A stretch of 64,000 nucleotides of DNA from Parasphingopyxis marina (lineage in GTDB: Bacteria; Pseudomonadota; Alphaproteobacteria; Sphingomonadales; Sphingomonadaceae): contig NZ_JACJVJ010000002.1 in the NCBI RefSeq assembly GCF_014237875.1, forward strand, positions 1,129,699 through 1,193,698, given 5' to 3'. The notes beneath the pieces are model-generated. The model did no database searches. It saw only the letters and a list, made by a program, of their open reading frames with translations, and was not told where the DNA came from. Positions 20,535-32,096 of this stretch are shown piece after piece; position 1 is the first letter of the stretch; every line of letters begins with the position of its first letter. The translations under genes were made by a program, and so were the position numbers.

Positions 20535-21851
20535 CTAGCGCGTCTCCGCCGCCAGCCGCGACATCAGGATCGCCGCGCGCGTCGCCTGCCGCGGAATGAC
20601 GGTGAGATCCATCGTCTCTTCGGGGCCGTGACTGCCCTCGCCGGTCGCGCCCATGCCGGCCAGCGCATCGGCATATTGCGCGACGAAGGAGATATCGGCC
20701 GCGCCGCGCATCGCCGGATCGAGCAGGCCCATTTCGGGCAGGCCAAGATCGGCATTGATGAGGTTGAGCCGCTCGAACAGCGCGCGATTGCCGTCCGTCG
20801 GCGCCATCGGCGGATAGCCCTGGTCGAACACGATCTCTGCCCCCGTGCCCGGCGCATGATCGGCGACGATCGCTTCCATGCGTTCGCGCACGCGCTGCGT
20901 CTGCTCGTCCGAAAGCGTGCGGAAATCGCCGCGCGCAATGGCGATGGCCGGGATGATATTGGTCTTGCCGGTCGCCTGGGCCCGCACGCCTTGCTCGTCG
21001 AGCGATGCGGTATCGCCGCCGGCAATCAGCCCGACATTGAAGGTGAGATTGGGTTCGGGCAGCTCTGCCCGGAAGCGCGAAATGATCCGCGCCATTTCGT
21101 AGATCGCGCCGTCGCCTGCGCGCTCGGAAAAGATGCGCGAGCTATGCCCCTGGATGCCGCTTGTCGTCAGCTGCCAGCTGTTCGACGAGCGCCGGGCGAT
21201 CGTGCCCATATCGTTGCCGTCCATGATCGCGAGACTTTCGAAACCCAGCGCGACATCGGCCCATTGCCCGGCTTCGACGAGATCGCGGCGGGCGATCTCC
21301 GCCGGTTCGCCGAAATCCTCCTCATCGCCGGTCAGCGCGACGACGATATTGGCGTCCTCCAGCGTGCCCGCCGCGTGCATCGCCCGCAGCGCGGCGAGCA
21401 TGATCGCAACCCCGCCCTTGTTGTCGACGACGCCCGGTCCGGTCGCGCTGTCGCCGTTACGGGTGAAGCTCTGGAAAGGCGCATCGGGTTCGAACACGGT
21501 ATCCGTGTGCCCGATCAGCAGCATCCGCGTGCCGCCCTCGCGTCCCTCGTGCCGCGCGAAGAAATGGCCGGACCGATCGACCTCGCTCTGATCGATGATC
21601 TCGACGGCAAAGCCCAGCGCCTCGAATTCCGGTCGAAGCATCGCCATGACGGCGCGATTGCCCTCGGTGTTGCGCGTGCCGGAATTCTGGTTGACCAGAT
21701 TTTCGAGCACGGAGATCGTGCGCTCATACTCCGCATCGACGGTTTCGGACATCTGCTGCTCGGCCGGAGAAAGCTCGGCCGCTGCAGGAGCGCCCAATCC
21801 GGCAAGGCAGGCAAGGGCGAGCGCGGCGAAGCGCATCGACGGCCTCCGCAT
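20535..21851 (-). CDS. Exported M20-family peptidase (glutamate carboxypeptidase-like)
   Basis: A 438-residue zinc peptidase with a signal peptide (MRFAALALACLAGLGAPAAA after a five-residue lead). Metal-site motifs are LLIGHTDTVFEPD, GPGVVDNKGG and VALTGDEEDFGEPAE, arranged as in carboxypeptidase G2-type M20 enzymes. The ATG at 21851 overlaps the sdhA stop (TGATG), giving translational coupling to the sdhCDA operon; an ATG five codons later is an alternative. The coupling is odd, because sdhB is expected at this position. Substrate unknown, probably C-terminal Glu or folate-type conjugates if like CPG2. Confidence 0.9.
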   Translation of the reverse strand: MRRPSMRFAALALACLAGLGAPAAAELSPAEQQMSETVDAEYERTISVLENLVNQNSGTRNTEGNRAVMAMLRPEFEALGFAVEIIDQSEVDRSGHFFARHEGREGGTRMLLIGHTDTVFEPDAPFQSFTRNGDSATGPGVVDNKGGVAIMLAALRAMHAAGTLEDANIVVALTGDEEDFGEPAEIARRDLVEAGQWADVALGFESLAIMDGNDMGTIARRSSNSWQLTTSGIQGHSSRIFSERAGDGAIYEMARIISRFRAELPEPNLTFNVGLIAGGDTASLDEQGVRAQATGKTNIIPAIAIARGDFRTLSDEQTQRVRERMEAIVADHAPGTGAEIVFDQGYPPMAPTDGNRALFERLNLINADLGLPEMGLLDPAMRGAADISFVAQYADALAGMGATGEGSHGPEETMDLTVIPRQATRAAILMSRLAAETR

Positions 21852-23680
21852 CAATATACCCGCGCCTTCGGTTCGACGTATGTGGCCTCGTCGGTGAGCG
21901 TGAAATCGTGCACCGGGCGATAGTCGAGGGCGACATCGCCACCCTTGCCGCCCCAGCCCGCAAACCAGCTCAGCGTATGCTTCATCCAATTTTCGTCGTC
22001 GCGATCGGAAAAATCCTCGCGGGCATGGGCGCCGCGGCTTTCCTTGCGGGCGATCGCGCTCTTGATCGTGCAATGGGCCTGGCTGATCAGGTTATCGAGT
22101 TCCAGCGTCTCGATCAGGTCGCTGTTCCAGATCAGCGAGCGATCGGTGACGGAGATATCTTCCATGCCCTTGTAGATCGTATCGAGCTTGCCGACGCCCT
22201 CGGCCATCAGCTCCTCGGTGCGGAAGACCGCGCAATGCGCCTGCATGTCGCGTTGCATGGCGAGGCGGATCTGCGCGGTCGGGGTGCCGCCGGCGGCGTT
22301 GCGGAAATGATCGAGCCGTTCGAGCGCCATGTCTGCGGAATCGGACGGCAGCGGCTTGTGCGCCGTGCCGGGCTTGGTGATCTCGTTGACGCGCAGGCCC
22401 GTCGCCCGGCCGAACACCACGAGATCGATCAGCGAGTTGGAGCCGAGCCGGTTGGCGCCGTGCACCGAGACGCAGGCCGCCTCACCGACCGCGAACAGGC
22501 CGGGGACGACGGAATCGGGATTGCCGTCCTTCAGGGTGATGACTTCGCCGTGATAGTTGGTCGGGATGCCGCCCATATTGTAATGGACGGTCGGCACGAC
22601 CGGCAGCGGCTGGCGGGTCAGGTCGACGCCGGCGAAGATCTTGCCGCTCTCGGTAATGCCGGGCAGCCGCTCGGCGAGGATGTTGGGGTCGATATGATCG
22701 AGGTGAAGGAAGATATGGTCGGATTCCTTGCCGACGCCGCGGCCTTCGCGGATTTCCATCGCCATCGAGCGCGAAACGACATCGCGGCTGGCGAGATCCT
22801 TGGCGCTCGGCGCATAGCGCTCCATGAAGCGCTCGCCCTCTGAATTGGTCAGATAACCACCCTCGCCGCGCGCGCCCTCGGTAATGAGAACGCCGGCGCC
22901 GTATATGCCGGTCGGGTGGAACTGGATGAACTCCATGTCCTGCAAGGGAAGCCCCGCGCGCAGCACCATGCCGCCGCCATCGCCCGTGCAGGTGTGCGCC
23001 GAGGTGCAGGAGAAATAGGCGCGGCCATAGCCGCCGGTCGCCAGCACGACATTATGCGCGCTGAACCGGTGGATCGAGCCGTCCTCCATGCACATGGCGA
23101 TCACGCCGCGGCATACCGGCCCATCGGCGCCATCTTCCATGATCAGGTCGAGCGCGAAATATTCGATGTAGAAATCCGCGTCGAACCGTAGGCTCTGCTG
23201 GTAGAGCGCGTGGAGCATCGCGTGCCCGGTGCGGTCCGCCGCCGCGCAGGTGCGCTGGACGGGCGGGCCTTCGCCCATATTCTGCATATGGCCGCCGAAC
23301 GGCCGCTGGTAGATCGTACCGTCGTCGTTGCGCGAAAACGGCACGCCGGCATGTTCCAGCTCGTAGACCGCCTGGGGCGCTTCGCGCACCATATATTCGA
23401 TCGCGTCCTGGTCGCCGAGCCAGTCCGATCCCTTGACGGTATCGTACATGTGCCAGGTCCAGTGATCGGGCGAATTGTTGCCGAGGCTGGCCGCGATGCC
23501 GCCCTGCGCGGCAACGGTGTGCGAGCGCGTCGGGAAAACCTTGGTGATGCAGGCGGTGCGCAGGCCGCCGGCCGCCGATCCCATGGTCGCGCGGAGGCCC
23601 GAACCGCCCGCGCCGACGACGACGGTGTCGTATTTGTGATCGATGATCTTGTAAGCGGGTTGCTGGCTGGTCTCAGACAT
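21851..23680 (-). CDS. sdhA: Succinate dehydrogenase flavoprotein subunit
   Basis: A 609-residue subunit that oxidises succinate to fumarate. The dinucleotide-binding GAGGSGLRA is near the N-terminus, and the FAD-linked histidine lies in [30 protein letters not shown], with the substrate-site and capping-domain residues, is present, and the C-terminus has the [13 protein letters not shown] signature. Start and stop codons overlap with sdhD upstream and the M20 peptidase downstream. Length is normal for alphaproteobacterial complex II. Confidence 0.98.
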   Translation of the reverse strand: MSETSQQPAYKIIDHKYDTVVVGAGGSGLRATMGSAAGGLRTACITKVFPTRSHTVAAQGGIAASLGNNSPDHWTWHMYDTVKGSDWLGDQDAIEYMVREAPQAVYELEHAGVPFSRNDDGTIYQRPFGGHMQNMGEGPPVQRTCAAADRTGHAMLHALYQQSLRFDADFYIEYFALDLIMEDGADGPVCRGVIAMCMEDGSIHRFSAHNVVLATGGYGRAYFSCTSAHTCTGDGGGMVLRAGLPLQDMEFIQFHPTGIYGAGVLITEGARGEGGYLTNSEGERFMERYAPSAKDLASRDVVSRSMAMEIREGRGVGKESDHIFLHLDHIDPNILAERLPGITESGKIFAGVDLTRQPLPVVPTVHYNMGGIPTNYHGEVITLKDGNPDSVVPGLFAVGEAACVSVHGANRLGSNSLIDLVVFGRATGLRVNEITKPGTAHKPLPSDSADMALERLDHFRNAAGGTPTAQIRLAMQRDMQAHCAVFRTEELMAEGVGKLDTIYKGMEDISVTDRSLIWNSDLIETLELDNLISQAHCTIKSAIARKESRGAHAREDFSDRDDENWMKHTLSWFAGWGGKGGDVALDYRPVHDFTLTDEATYVEPKARVY

Positions 23681-24066
23681 CAGGCTGCGCCCCCGAAAGC
23701 GATTTTGGCGATGGAGAAGATCGCGACAGCCGCGCCACCCGCCGCATAGAAGTTGATGAGCAGGATGACGGCGAGCTTGGTCGCCTCATTCTCGATATAA
23801 TCCTCGATCACGACCTGCAGGCCCAGCCGCAGATGCCAGAAGACATTGGCCGAAAGCAGGATCATCGCGATCGCGACGAGCGGGGACGACAGCCAGTCGG
23901 TAACGACGGAATAGCTGAGATCCGGCAGGCGCAGCAGCGAGAGGACAAACCAGCTGACGAGCAGCACATTGCCCGCCGCCGTCAGCCGTTGCTGCCACCA
24001 GTGATGCGCGCCCTGCTTGGCGGAGCCGAGGCCGCGGACCCGGCCCAATCCGGTGCCTGTGCCCAT
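23680..24066 (-). CDS. sdhD: Succinate dehydrogenase membrane anchor subunit
   Basis: A 128-residue subunit with three transmembrane helices: [33 protein letters not shown] and [31 protein letters not shown] is the quinone-site proximal motif, and [14 protein letters not shown] contains the haem-side histidine and the Asp-Tyr pair seen in SdhD proteins. I use the ATG at 24066, which overlaps the sdhC stop as TGATG; the 13-codon upstream extension reads into sdhC. Confidence 0.95.
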   Translation of the reverse strand: MGTGTGLGRVRGLGSAKQGAHHWWQQRLTAAGNVLLVSWFVLSLLRLPDLSYSVVTDWLSSPLVAIAMILLSANVFWHLRLGLQVVIEDYIENEATKLAVILLINFYAAGGAAVAIFSIAKIAFGGAA

Positions 24067-24503
24067 CAGAATTCTCCCGCCGAGATATTGACCAGCGCCG
24101 GCCACAGCAGCCAGACCCAGAGGCCCGCGGTCGCGAGGATCGCGCCCCAGACGACGATGAGCGCCCAGCGCCGGTTGGTCTTGAGCTCGTATCCGGCCCC
24201 CATATCGAGCACGAAATGCCGCAGGCCGTTGAACAGGTGCTGGAAGAACGCCCAGGTCAGCCCGACGCAGAATATCACGCCGATAATGTTGATCGCGCCG
24301 CTATCGACAGTGAACCAGTCGAGAAAGCTCTCATAGGCCGCTTCCCCGCTTGCCGCGGAGAGCAGCCACCAGGCGAGCAGCAGTCCGCCGACGACCGCCA
24401 GGCCGACGCCCGCCATCCGGTGAAGGATCGAGACCAGCATGTGCGGCCCCCATTTCCAATGCATGAGATGCGGCGACAATGGCCGGTCGGGATTGCGGGA
24501 CAT
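24066..24503 (-). CDS. sdhC: Succinate dehydrogenase cytochrome b556 subunit
   Basis: A 145-residue haem-binding anchor of complex II. It opens with RPLSPHLMHWKWGPHMLVSILHR-like sequence, with the quinone-site Ser and Arg of the family. Three helices follow, and FFQHLFNGLRHFVLDMG includes the haem-ligand histidine. It is the first gene of the sdhC-sdhD-sdhA group. The 169 bp separating it from the divergent chemoreceptor gene must hold promoters for both directions. Confidence 0.96.
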   Translation of the reverse strand: MSRNPDRPLSPHLMHWKWGPHMLVSILHRMAGVGLAVVGGLLLAWWLLSAASGEAAYESFLDWFTVDSGAINIIGVIFCVGLTWAFFQHLFNGLRHFVLDMGAGYELKTNRRWALIVVWGAILATAGLWVWLLWPALVNISAGEF

Positions 24504-24672
24504 GGGCTTAGCCTGTGGTTTTTCCTGTTGCCGGTTCCTCTTAACCGAACCGCATTTCCATGCAACCGCACGTCGCAGCCCCGCTGCGAATTTCGGCGGC
24601 GCATAACCTGCTATTAACCAATACGCCCTATGGCTGCGAACCGTATAGAAATGAGCGGGCGAGACCTACATT

Positions 24673-25989
24673 ATGGGCATCAAGGATCATTTTGCTGCTT
24701 TCGATCATGACGGCACCCTGGAAGCGCGAATCAAGGAAATCGGCCGGCTGGTCGATGGCTATGAGCGGGAGCTGTGCGAGATATTCTGGAAGCGGTTTGC
24801 CGAAGTCAGCGAACCGGTCGCCCGTATGCCCGAAGACCTCAAGAAGGAAGCGTTCGAAAGCTCCATCGGCTATACCCGCGAAAAGCTGAACCGGCCGCAT
24901 GACGAAGAATGGGTGAAACTCGCCCAGGCCGGCGCGATCAGCATATTGGAAATGGGTATCCAGCCGCGGGACCTTTACGGAACCCTGGCGTTCGCCAACA
25001 ACAAGATCCTCGATTATCTCCGGGACAAGGTCGGTGACGATCAGGGGAAGATGCAGGGTCTGTCGCAGGCGCTGATCATTTTCACCGGGCTGGAATTCGA
25101 AATCCGGTCTGACTCGATCAACGCCGTCCTGCGCAAAAAGCAGGAAGAAGCGCGGCAGGAAAATACCCAGATGTTCCGCGAACTGATCGAAGCGACGGTG
25201 CAGGCCGCTACCGACGACAGCCAGGCGGCGATGGAAAACACCAACGACGCCTCGCGCTCGGTTCAGGGCATGCTGGGCAAGGCCTCGGAAGTTGCCGCGG
25301 CCGCCGAACAGTCCGCAATCGCGATGCGCGAAGCCGCGCAGACCGCTGCCGGCCTGATCCGGGCCATCGAAGAAGCGCGCGCCGAGGTGGAATCCTCGGC
25401 CGACGTCGCAACCCGCGCATCCGAACAGGCGCAGGAAGCGGTCCGCGTTTCCGAAGCGCTTTCCGAACACACGGTCTCGATTGAATCGATTCTCGGCCTG
25501 ATCCGCGACGTTGCCGGGCAGACCAACCTGCTGGCGCTCAACGCGACCATCGAGGCCGCGCGCGCCGGTGATGCAGGCCGCGGTTTCGCGGTCGTCGCCC
25601 AGGAAGTGAAGACGCTCGCCAACCAGACCGCGCAAGCCACCGACGATATCGCCAACAAGATCGCCGCGATCCAGGCCGCGACCACCCAGACCGTCGAGAC
25701 CAATGAATCGATCCGCCAGACGGTTTCCGAAGTCCAATCCTCCGCGACGCGTATCCGGTCGGCCATGGAGCATCAGGCACAGACGGTGACGACGATCACC
25801 GCCGCCGTCGACGAAACCGCGCTCGCCGCGGACTCGATGTCCGGCACGATCGCCGCCATTCGCGAAGACAGCGAGAGCGTGTCGACCGACATCAGCAAGG
25901 TTTCGAGCGGCTTCCGCGAAGTCGACGGTCATCTCCAGAAGCTGCAGACCGCGGCGGGCGAGTTCGTCCAGCGCTTCCTCGCCGGCTAG
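24673..25989 (+). CDS. Soluble globin-coupled-type methyl-accepting chemotaxis protein
   Basis: A 438-residue receptor with no transmembrane segment. Residues 1 to about 160 are helical and resemble the sensor-globin domain of HemAT-type receptors; [17 protein letters not shown] aligns with the haem-proximal F-helix region. At the position expected for the haem-ligating His there is Ile91, so haem binding is doubtful. Residues about 190-430 are a cytoplasmic signalling domain with the conserved hairpin tip ([23 protein letters not shown]), which contacts CheW and CheA. No chemotaxis gene is adjacent. It is divergent from sdhC. It could sense energy state or aerotactic cues by a haem-free mechanism, but that is inference. 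Confidence 0.88.
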   Translation: MGIKDHFAAFDHDGTLEARIKEIGRLVDGYERELCEIFWKRFAEVSEPVARMPEDLKKEAFESSIGYTREKLNRPHDEEWVKLAQAGAISILEMGIQPRDLYGTLAFANNKILDYLRDKVGDDQGKMQGLSQALIIFTGLEFEIRSDSINAVLRKKQEEARQENTQMFRELIEATVQAATDDSQAAMENTNDASRSVQGMLGKASEVAAAAEQSAIAMREAAQTAAGLIRAIEEARAEVESSADVATRASEQAQEAVRVSEALSEHTVSIESILGLIRDVAGQTNLLALNATIEAARAGDAGRGFAVVAQEVKTLANQTAQATDDIANKIAAIQAATTQTVETNESIRQTVSEVQSSATRIRSAMEHQAQTVTTITAAVDETALAADSMSGTIAAIREDSESVSTDISKVSSGFREVDGHLQKLQTAAGEFVQRFLAG

Positions 25990-26037
25990 GCGTCTTCCGG
26001 CCTTTCGTTCGGCATCCGCCCCGCCTAGGCTGGCCGG

Positions 26038-26760
26038 ATGACCGAAACACCCTCAGCGCATGTTCTGATCACGGGCGCGCGGCGCGGCATCGGCAAGGCC
26101 GCGGCCTCCGCGCTTCTCGAGGCGGGCGCGACACTCGCCTGCCACGCGACCAGGACCGAGCCCGGCATCGCCATCGCCGGCGATTTCAGCGAACCCGGTA
26201 CCGCCGCCGACACATGGCGCCAGGCGCTCGAGCTGCTCGGCGGCCGGATCGACATTCTCGTCAACAATGCCGGCGTGTTCGAGGCCTCGTCGATAGACCA
26301 ATCCGACGAAGCATGGCTCGCCGATTTCGAGCGGACCATGCGGATCAACCTGACGGCTTCGGCCGAGCTTTGCCGCCTGGCCGTACGGCATTTCCAGGAA
26401 ATCGGCGGCGGGCGCATCGTGAATGTCGCGAGCCGCGCCGCCTATCGCGGCGACAGTCCCGATCACTGGCATTATGCGGCGTCCAAGGGCGGTATGGTCG
26501 CAATGACCAAGACGATCGCGCGCGGTTATGCGGCGCAGAATATCCTCGCCTTCACCATCTGCCCCGGCTTCACGATGACCGGCATGGCCGAGGACTATCT
26601 CGAAAGCCGGGGCGGCGAGAAGCTGCTGCGCGATATACCGCTCGGCCGCGTCGCGACGCCCGAGGAAGTCGCCGAAACGATCCGCTTCTGCGCGCTCGAC
26701 GCCCCGCCCTCGATGACCGGCGCCGTCCTCGATGTGAACGGGGCAAGCTTTGTCCGATAG
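26038..26760 (+). CDS. Short-chain dehydrogenase/reductase
   Basis: A 240-residue classical SDR with the cofactor motif TGARRGIGKA, the structural NNAG, the catalytic Ser in VNVASRAA and the YxxxK pair in HYAASKGG. The C-terminal PSMTGAVLDVNGA is typical of FabG-like reductases. A basic residue after the glycine motif suggests NADPH use. Substrate unknown. The prmA start lies inside its last four codons, so the two are co-transcribed. Confidence 0.93.
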   Translation: MTETPSAHVLITGARRGIGKAAASALLEAGATLACHATRTEPGIAIAGDFSEPGTAADTWRQALELLGGRIDILVNNAGVFEASSIDQSDEAWLADFERTMRINLTASAELCRLAVRHFQEIGGGRIVNVASRAAYRGDSPDHWHYAASKGGMVAMTKTIARGYAAQNILAFTICPGFTMTGMAEDYLESRGGEKLLRDIPLGRVATPEEVAETIRFCALDAPPSMTGAVLDVNGASFVR

Positions 26761-27691
26761 CTGGAAACTCACCCTGCCCTGCACGCGCGCCGAGGCGGAA
26801 ATCCTGAAGGACGATATCACGCCGCTGGCCGCGCTCGATCCCGTGCCGGTGCTAATGACCAGCGAGATCGACGCGACGAAGCCGGACGAATGGCGGCTCG
26901 ACGTCTATTTCGAGGAAGAGCCTTCGGCCGACACCGTCGCCATGACGCGGCGGCTCGTGCCGAGCGCGGCCCGATCGAAACCCGTAGTCGAGAAACTTGA
27001 CGAGCAGGACTGGGTCACGATCAGCCAGCAGGATCTCGAGCCGATCCGCGAGGGCCGCTTCTTCGTCTATACGCCCCAACATGCCGATGCCGTGCCGGAG
27101 GGCGCGATCGCCTTCGAGATCGACGCCAGCCGCGCCTTCGGCACCGGCCAGCACGAGACCACCGCCGGCTGCCTGGCGATGATCGACCGGCTGAAATCGG
27201 CCGGGCGGCGCTATCGCGATATTGCCGATATCGGCACGGGGACGGGGCTGCTCGCCTTTGGCGCGCGGGCGCTCTGGCCGCGGGCGCGGATAATCGCGTC
27301 CGACGTCGATCCGCTCGCTATCGAGATCGCGCAGGAGAATGCGGCGATCAACGCGATTCCCCTCGGCGCAGGCCCGGGGCAGCTCGAACTGGTGATCGCC
27401 GCCGGGCTCGTCCATCGGCGGCTGCGCGCACGGGCGCCCTATGACCTGCTGATCGCCAATATCCTCGCCAAGCCGCTGATCGACCTCGCCCCGGCCTTCG
27501 CCCATGCCACGCGCGAGGGCGGCTCGATGGTGCTGGCCGGGCTGCTCAGCCATCAGGCCGATGCGGTCGCGAGCGCCTATCGGCGGCAGCGCTTTCGCCT
27601 CGCCGAACGCATCGACCGCGACGTGTGGACGATCCTCAGGCTGGAGAAGCGGCGGCGCGTTCGCAGGCATAGGCCTGCGTCCCGCGCGTAA
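26750..27691 (+). CDS. prmA: Ribosomal protein L11 methyltransferase
   Basis: A 313-residue class I SAM methyltransferase that modifies ribosomal protein L11. It has the PrmA N-terminal domain, AFGTGQHETTAGCL, the SAM-binding IADIGTGTGLLAFGA, and the catalytic-site DLLIANILAKPLIDLAP. I use the TTG at 26750 (encoding MSDSWKLTLPC), which overlaps the SDR stop by 11 bases; an ATG start would remove the conserved N-terminus. The 3' end runs 56 bp over the convergent phenylalanine hydroxylase gene, adding an Arg-rich tail. Confidence 0.95.
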   Translation: MSDSWKLTLPCTRAEAEILKDDITPLAALDPVPVLMTSEIDATKPDEWRLDVYFEEEPSADTVAMTRRLVPSAARSKPVVEKLDEQDWVTISQQDLEPIREGRFFVYTPQHADAVPEGAIAFEIDASRAFGTGQHETTAGCLAMIDRLKSAGRRYRDIADIGTGTGLLAFGARALWPRARIIASDVDPLAIEIAQENAAINAIPLGAGPGQLELVIAAGLVHRRLRARAPYDLLIANILAKPLIDLAPAFAHATREGGSMVLAGLLSHQADAVASAYRRQRFRLAERIDRDVWTILRLEKRRRVRRHRPASRA

Positions 27692-28517
27692 GCAGGATAT
27701 CGCCTTCCGCGATATCGGCGGGGCCGAAATCGCTGGCATTTTCCAGTTCGCCATAGAGCGGCGCAAAATCGGTCTCGACCGTTACCCGCAGCAATTCCTC
27801 GAAGCTCGGAATCACGAAATAGACCTGCTGGAAATCGTCGATCCGGTAATTGGTGCGCATCACCCGTTTCATGTCGAAGGCGATCCGGTTGGGGCTCGGA
27901 TCGTCGAGCGCGAAGACGCTCTCACCATGGCTCGATACGATGCCCGATCCGTAGATCCGCAAATCGCCGGCCTCCTCGATCAGCCCGAACTCGACCGTGT
28001 ACCAGTAGAGCCGGGCGAGATGATCGAGACTGTCATATTCGAGAGCCCGAAGCCCGCCCCGGCCATAGGCTTCCATATAATCGCCGAACACCGGGTTGGC
28101 GAGCATCGGCACATGGCCGAACACGTCGTGAAAGACGTCCGGCTCCTGCAGATAATCGAGCTGCTCGCGCTTGCGGATGAAATTGCCGGCAACGAAGCGG
28201 CGATTGGCGAGATGATCGAAAAACACCGCGTCGGGGACGAGCCCGGGCACGGCGACGACCTGCCAGCCGGTGAGCTTCATCAGCCGTTCGGACAGTTCCT
28301 CGAAATCGGGAATTCCGGGTTTCGACAGCTTGAGCACATCGACCCCGGCAAGAAACGCTTCGCTCGCCCGGCCCGGCAACTGCTTCGCCTGGCGTTCGAA
28401 CAGGATATCCCAGGTGGCATGCTCCTGCGCCGAATAGGCCGCCCAATCCTGCGGAATCGTCCAGTCGGCGCTCGCGCCTTCGGGCGGCTTTTCCAAGACA
28501 TGACTTTCTTCGTTCAT
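27636..28517 (-). CDS. phhA: Phenylalanine 4-monooxygenase
   Basis: A 293-residue aromatic amino acid hydroxylase that converts phenylalanine to tyrosine using tetrahydropterin and oxygen. Two iron-ligand histidines are in EPDVFHDVFGHVP and the Glu ligand is in YWYTVEFGL. It is the short bacterial form, without a regulatory ACT domain. The gene ends inside the 3' end of prmA. A pterin-carbinolamine dehydratase (phhB) is not adjacent, so pterin recycling is encoded elsewhere. Confidence 0.96.
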   Translation of the reverse strand: MNEESHVLEKPPEGASADWTIPQDWAAYSAQEHATWDILFERQAKQLPGRASEAFLAGVDVLKLSKPGIPDFEELSERLMKLTGWQVVAVPGLVPDAVFFDHLANRRFVAGNFIRKREQLDYLQEPDVFHDVFGHVPMLANPVFGDYMEAYGRGGLRALEYDSLDHLARLYWYTVEFGLIEEAGDLRIYGSGIVSSHGESVFALDDPSPNRIAFDMKRVMRTNYRIDDFQQVYFVIPSFEELLRVTVETDFAPLYGELENASDFGPADIAEGDILLTRGTQAYACERAAASPA

Positions 28518-28585
28518 GGGGCCGATATAGCAGTAAAGGGCGCTAAGGACGAATTAAGGAACGCTCCGGGAACGATGGAAATGCG

Positions 28586-29275
28586 ATGAGGCTGCTGCGA
28601 ACCGCGATAACCCGCAATCTCCTGCGGCTGGGCGCGATTATCGCCCTCTATATCCTCGCCGGAATCGGCGGTTCGCTCATCCCGGCCAACGCCGATTGGG
28701 AGGAACCCGACACCGGCATCCTGCTCTATGTTCACGACAATGGCATCCATACCGGCCTCGTGTTGCCGCGGGAGAATGCGATTGCCGACTGGAGCGATCT
28801 CGTCCGCCCCGAACATCTCGGCGATCCGCGCCGTGCCAGCGATCACCTGCTGTTCGGCTGGGGCGACCGCGGCTTCTATCTCGAAACGCCGACATGGGGC
28901 GATCTCAAGGCGTCGACCGCACTTGCCGCGCTGATCGGCAGCGAAGGGACGCTGCTCCATGTCGATCATATCGGCACGCCCCGGCCAGGCGAAAACCTCC
29001 GCCCGCTCCGGGTGGCGCCGGAACAATATCGCCGTATCGCCAGCGCGATCCGCGCCCGCTTCGCGCTCGACGCCGAGGGGCGGTCCCAGCCCATTGCCGG
29101 CTATGGCGCCAACGACGTCTTTTACGAGGCGCATGGCCGGTACAACGCCTTGCGCACCTGCAACGAATGGACCGGATCGGTACTGCGCGACGCCGGCGTG
29201 CGGATGGGCGCCTGGACGCCGTTCAATTTCGGCGTGATGCGCTGGCTAAGGTCACACGCGGTTGACACTGATTGA
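28586..29275 (+). CDS. DUF2459/TIGR02117 family protein
   Basis: A 229-residue protein with one N-terminal membrane anchor (LGAIIALYILAGIGGSLIP) and an extracytoplasmic domain. It shows the family's three blocks: DNGIHTGLVLP with a conserved His, FGWGDRGFYLETPTW, and YNALRTCNEWTGSVLRDAG with a conserved Cys. The His-before-Cys order resembles a permuted papain-like (NlpC/P60-type) site, but activity is not established. It is divergent from phhA with 68 bp between. A short tandem repeat covers its stop codon. Confidence 0.85.
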   Translation: MRLLRTAITRNLLRLGAIIALYILAGIGGSLIPANADWEEPDTGILLYVHDNGIHTGLVLPRENAIADWSDLVRPEHLGDPRRASDHLLFGWGDRGFYLETPTWGDLKASTALAALIGSEGTLLHVDHIGTPRPGENLRPLRVAPEQYRRIASAIRARFALDAEGRSQPIAGYGANDVFYEAHGRYNALRTCNEWTGSVLRDAGVRMGAWTPFNFGVMRWLRSHAVDTD

Positions 29276-29278
29276 CAC
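29262..29278. repeat. Tandem TTGACAC repeat over the DUF2459 stop
   Basis: TTGACAC occurs twice (29262-29268 and 29272-29278) separated by TGA. The second copy contains the DUF2459 stop codon. The repeat is short and could be chance, but it is followed by a 140-bp stretch with no gene. Confidence 0.6.
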
Positions 29279-29416
29279 AGGAGCGGGGGTAAAAGCGGGC
29301 AACCCAGTCGCCCAAAATCCGCGATAAAGGCGTCCCTATTGGCCATGACGCGATGCTATCAGAGAGAGGCACGAATAGGACAGGCTTTTCGACCCTGACA
29401 GTCCCCCGCCCCTCCG

Positions 29417-31576
<2,160 letters not shown>

Positions 31577-31694
31577 TCACGAAGGTCGCGCATATGGGGA
31601 GCGTAAAAAGGCGAGAAGATCGTCGTCATCCTGCTGTCCGTTGTCACCATGTGTGATGCCAGCGACAGGCCGGATAGGACAGGATTTTTTCGCC

Positions 31695-32096
31695 TCAGTC
31701 GAAGGAAACGCCCGCCACCGGCGTCGTTTCGAAGCGCTGGCCGAAACCGGCCATCAATGGACGGCCGCGCGCGATCGCGTCCTGCACGGCGGGCAGCTGG
31801 AGCGAGGCGGCGTGGTGTTCCTCGCTGTCCCAGATCTCGGTAATCCAGAGCGCGTCTTCATCCTCGCGGTCCTCGGCGATGACATAGGAAAGGCAGCCGG
31901 GCATCTCCGTCGTCCCTTCGGCAAGAATCGCGATCAGCTCGGCGCGCCGCCCCGGCAGCGCCATCATCTGGCCGATCAATCCGTATAGCGTGACTTCTTC
32001 CATCGCCTTCACCTCCAAACCTAATCCCATTGCCACGGCTAGCGCACCAGCGCCTTTCAATATTGTCCGCCGGTCAGATTGCTTGCAGCTATCCAT
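31695..32096 (-). CDS. Tat-exported antibiotic biosynthesis monooxygenase (ABM) domain protein
   Basis: A 133-residue protein. The first 30 residues carry a twin-arginine-like signal (SDRRTILKGAGALAVAMGLGLEVKA). The rest is a single ABM ferredoxin-like domain: an N-terminal strand, LPGRRAELIAILAEGTTEMPGCLSYVIAED, and WITEIWDSEEHHAASL with the conserved Glu and Trp. Such small dimers include quinol monooxygenases and haem-degrading enzymes; export is unusual. Its ATG lies inside the last codons of the HEAT-repeat gene (8-base overlap). Function unknown. Confidence 0.82.
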   Translation of the reverse strand: MDSCKQSDRRTILKGAGALAVAMGLGLEVKAMEEVTLYGLIGQMMALPGRRAELIAILAEGTTEMPGCLSYVIAEDREDEDALWITEIWDSEEHHAASLQLPAVQDAIARGRPLMAGFGQRFETTPVAGVSFD

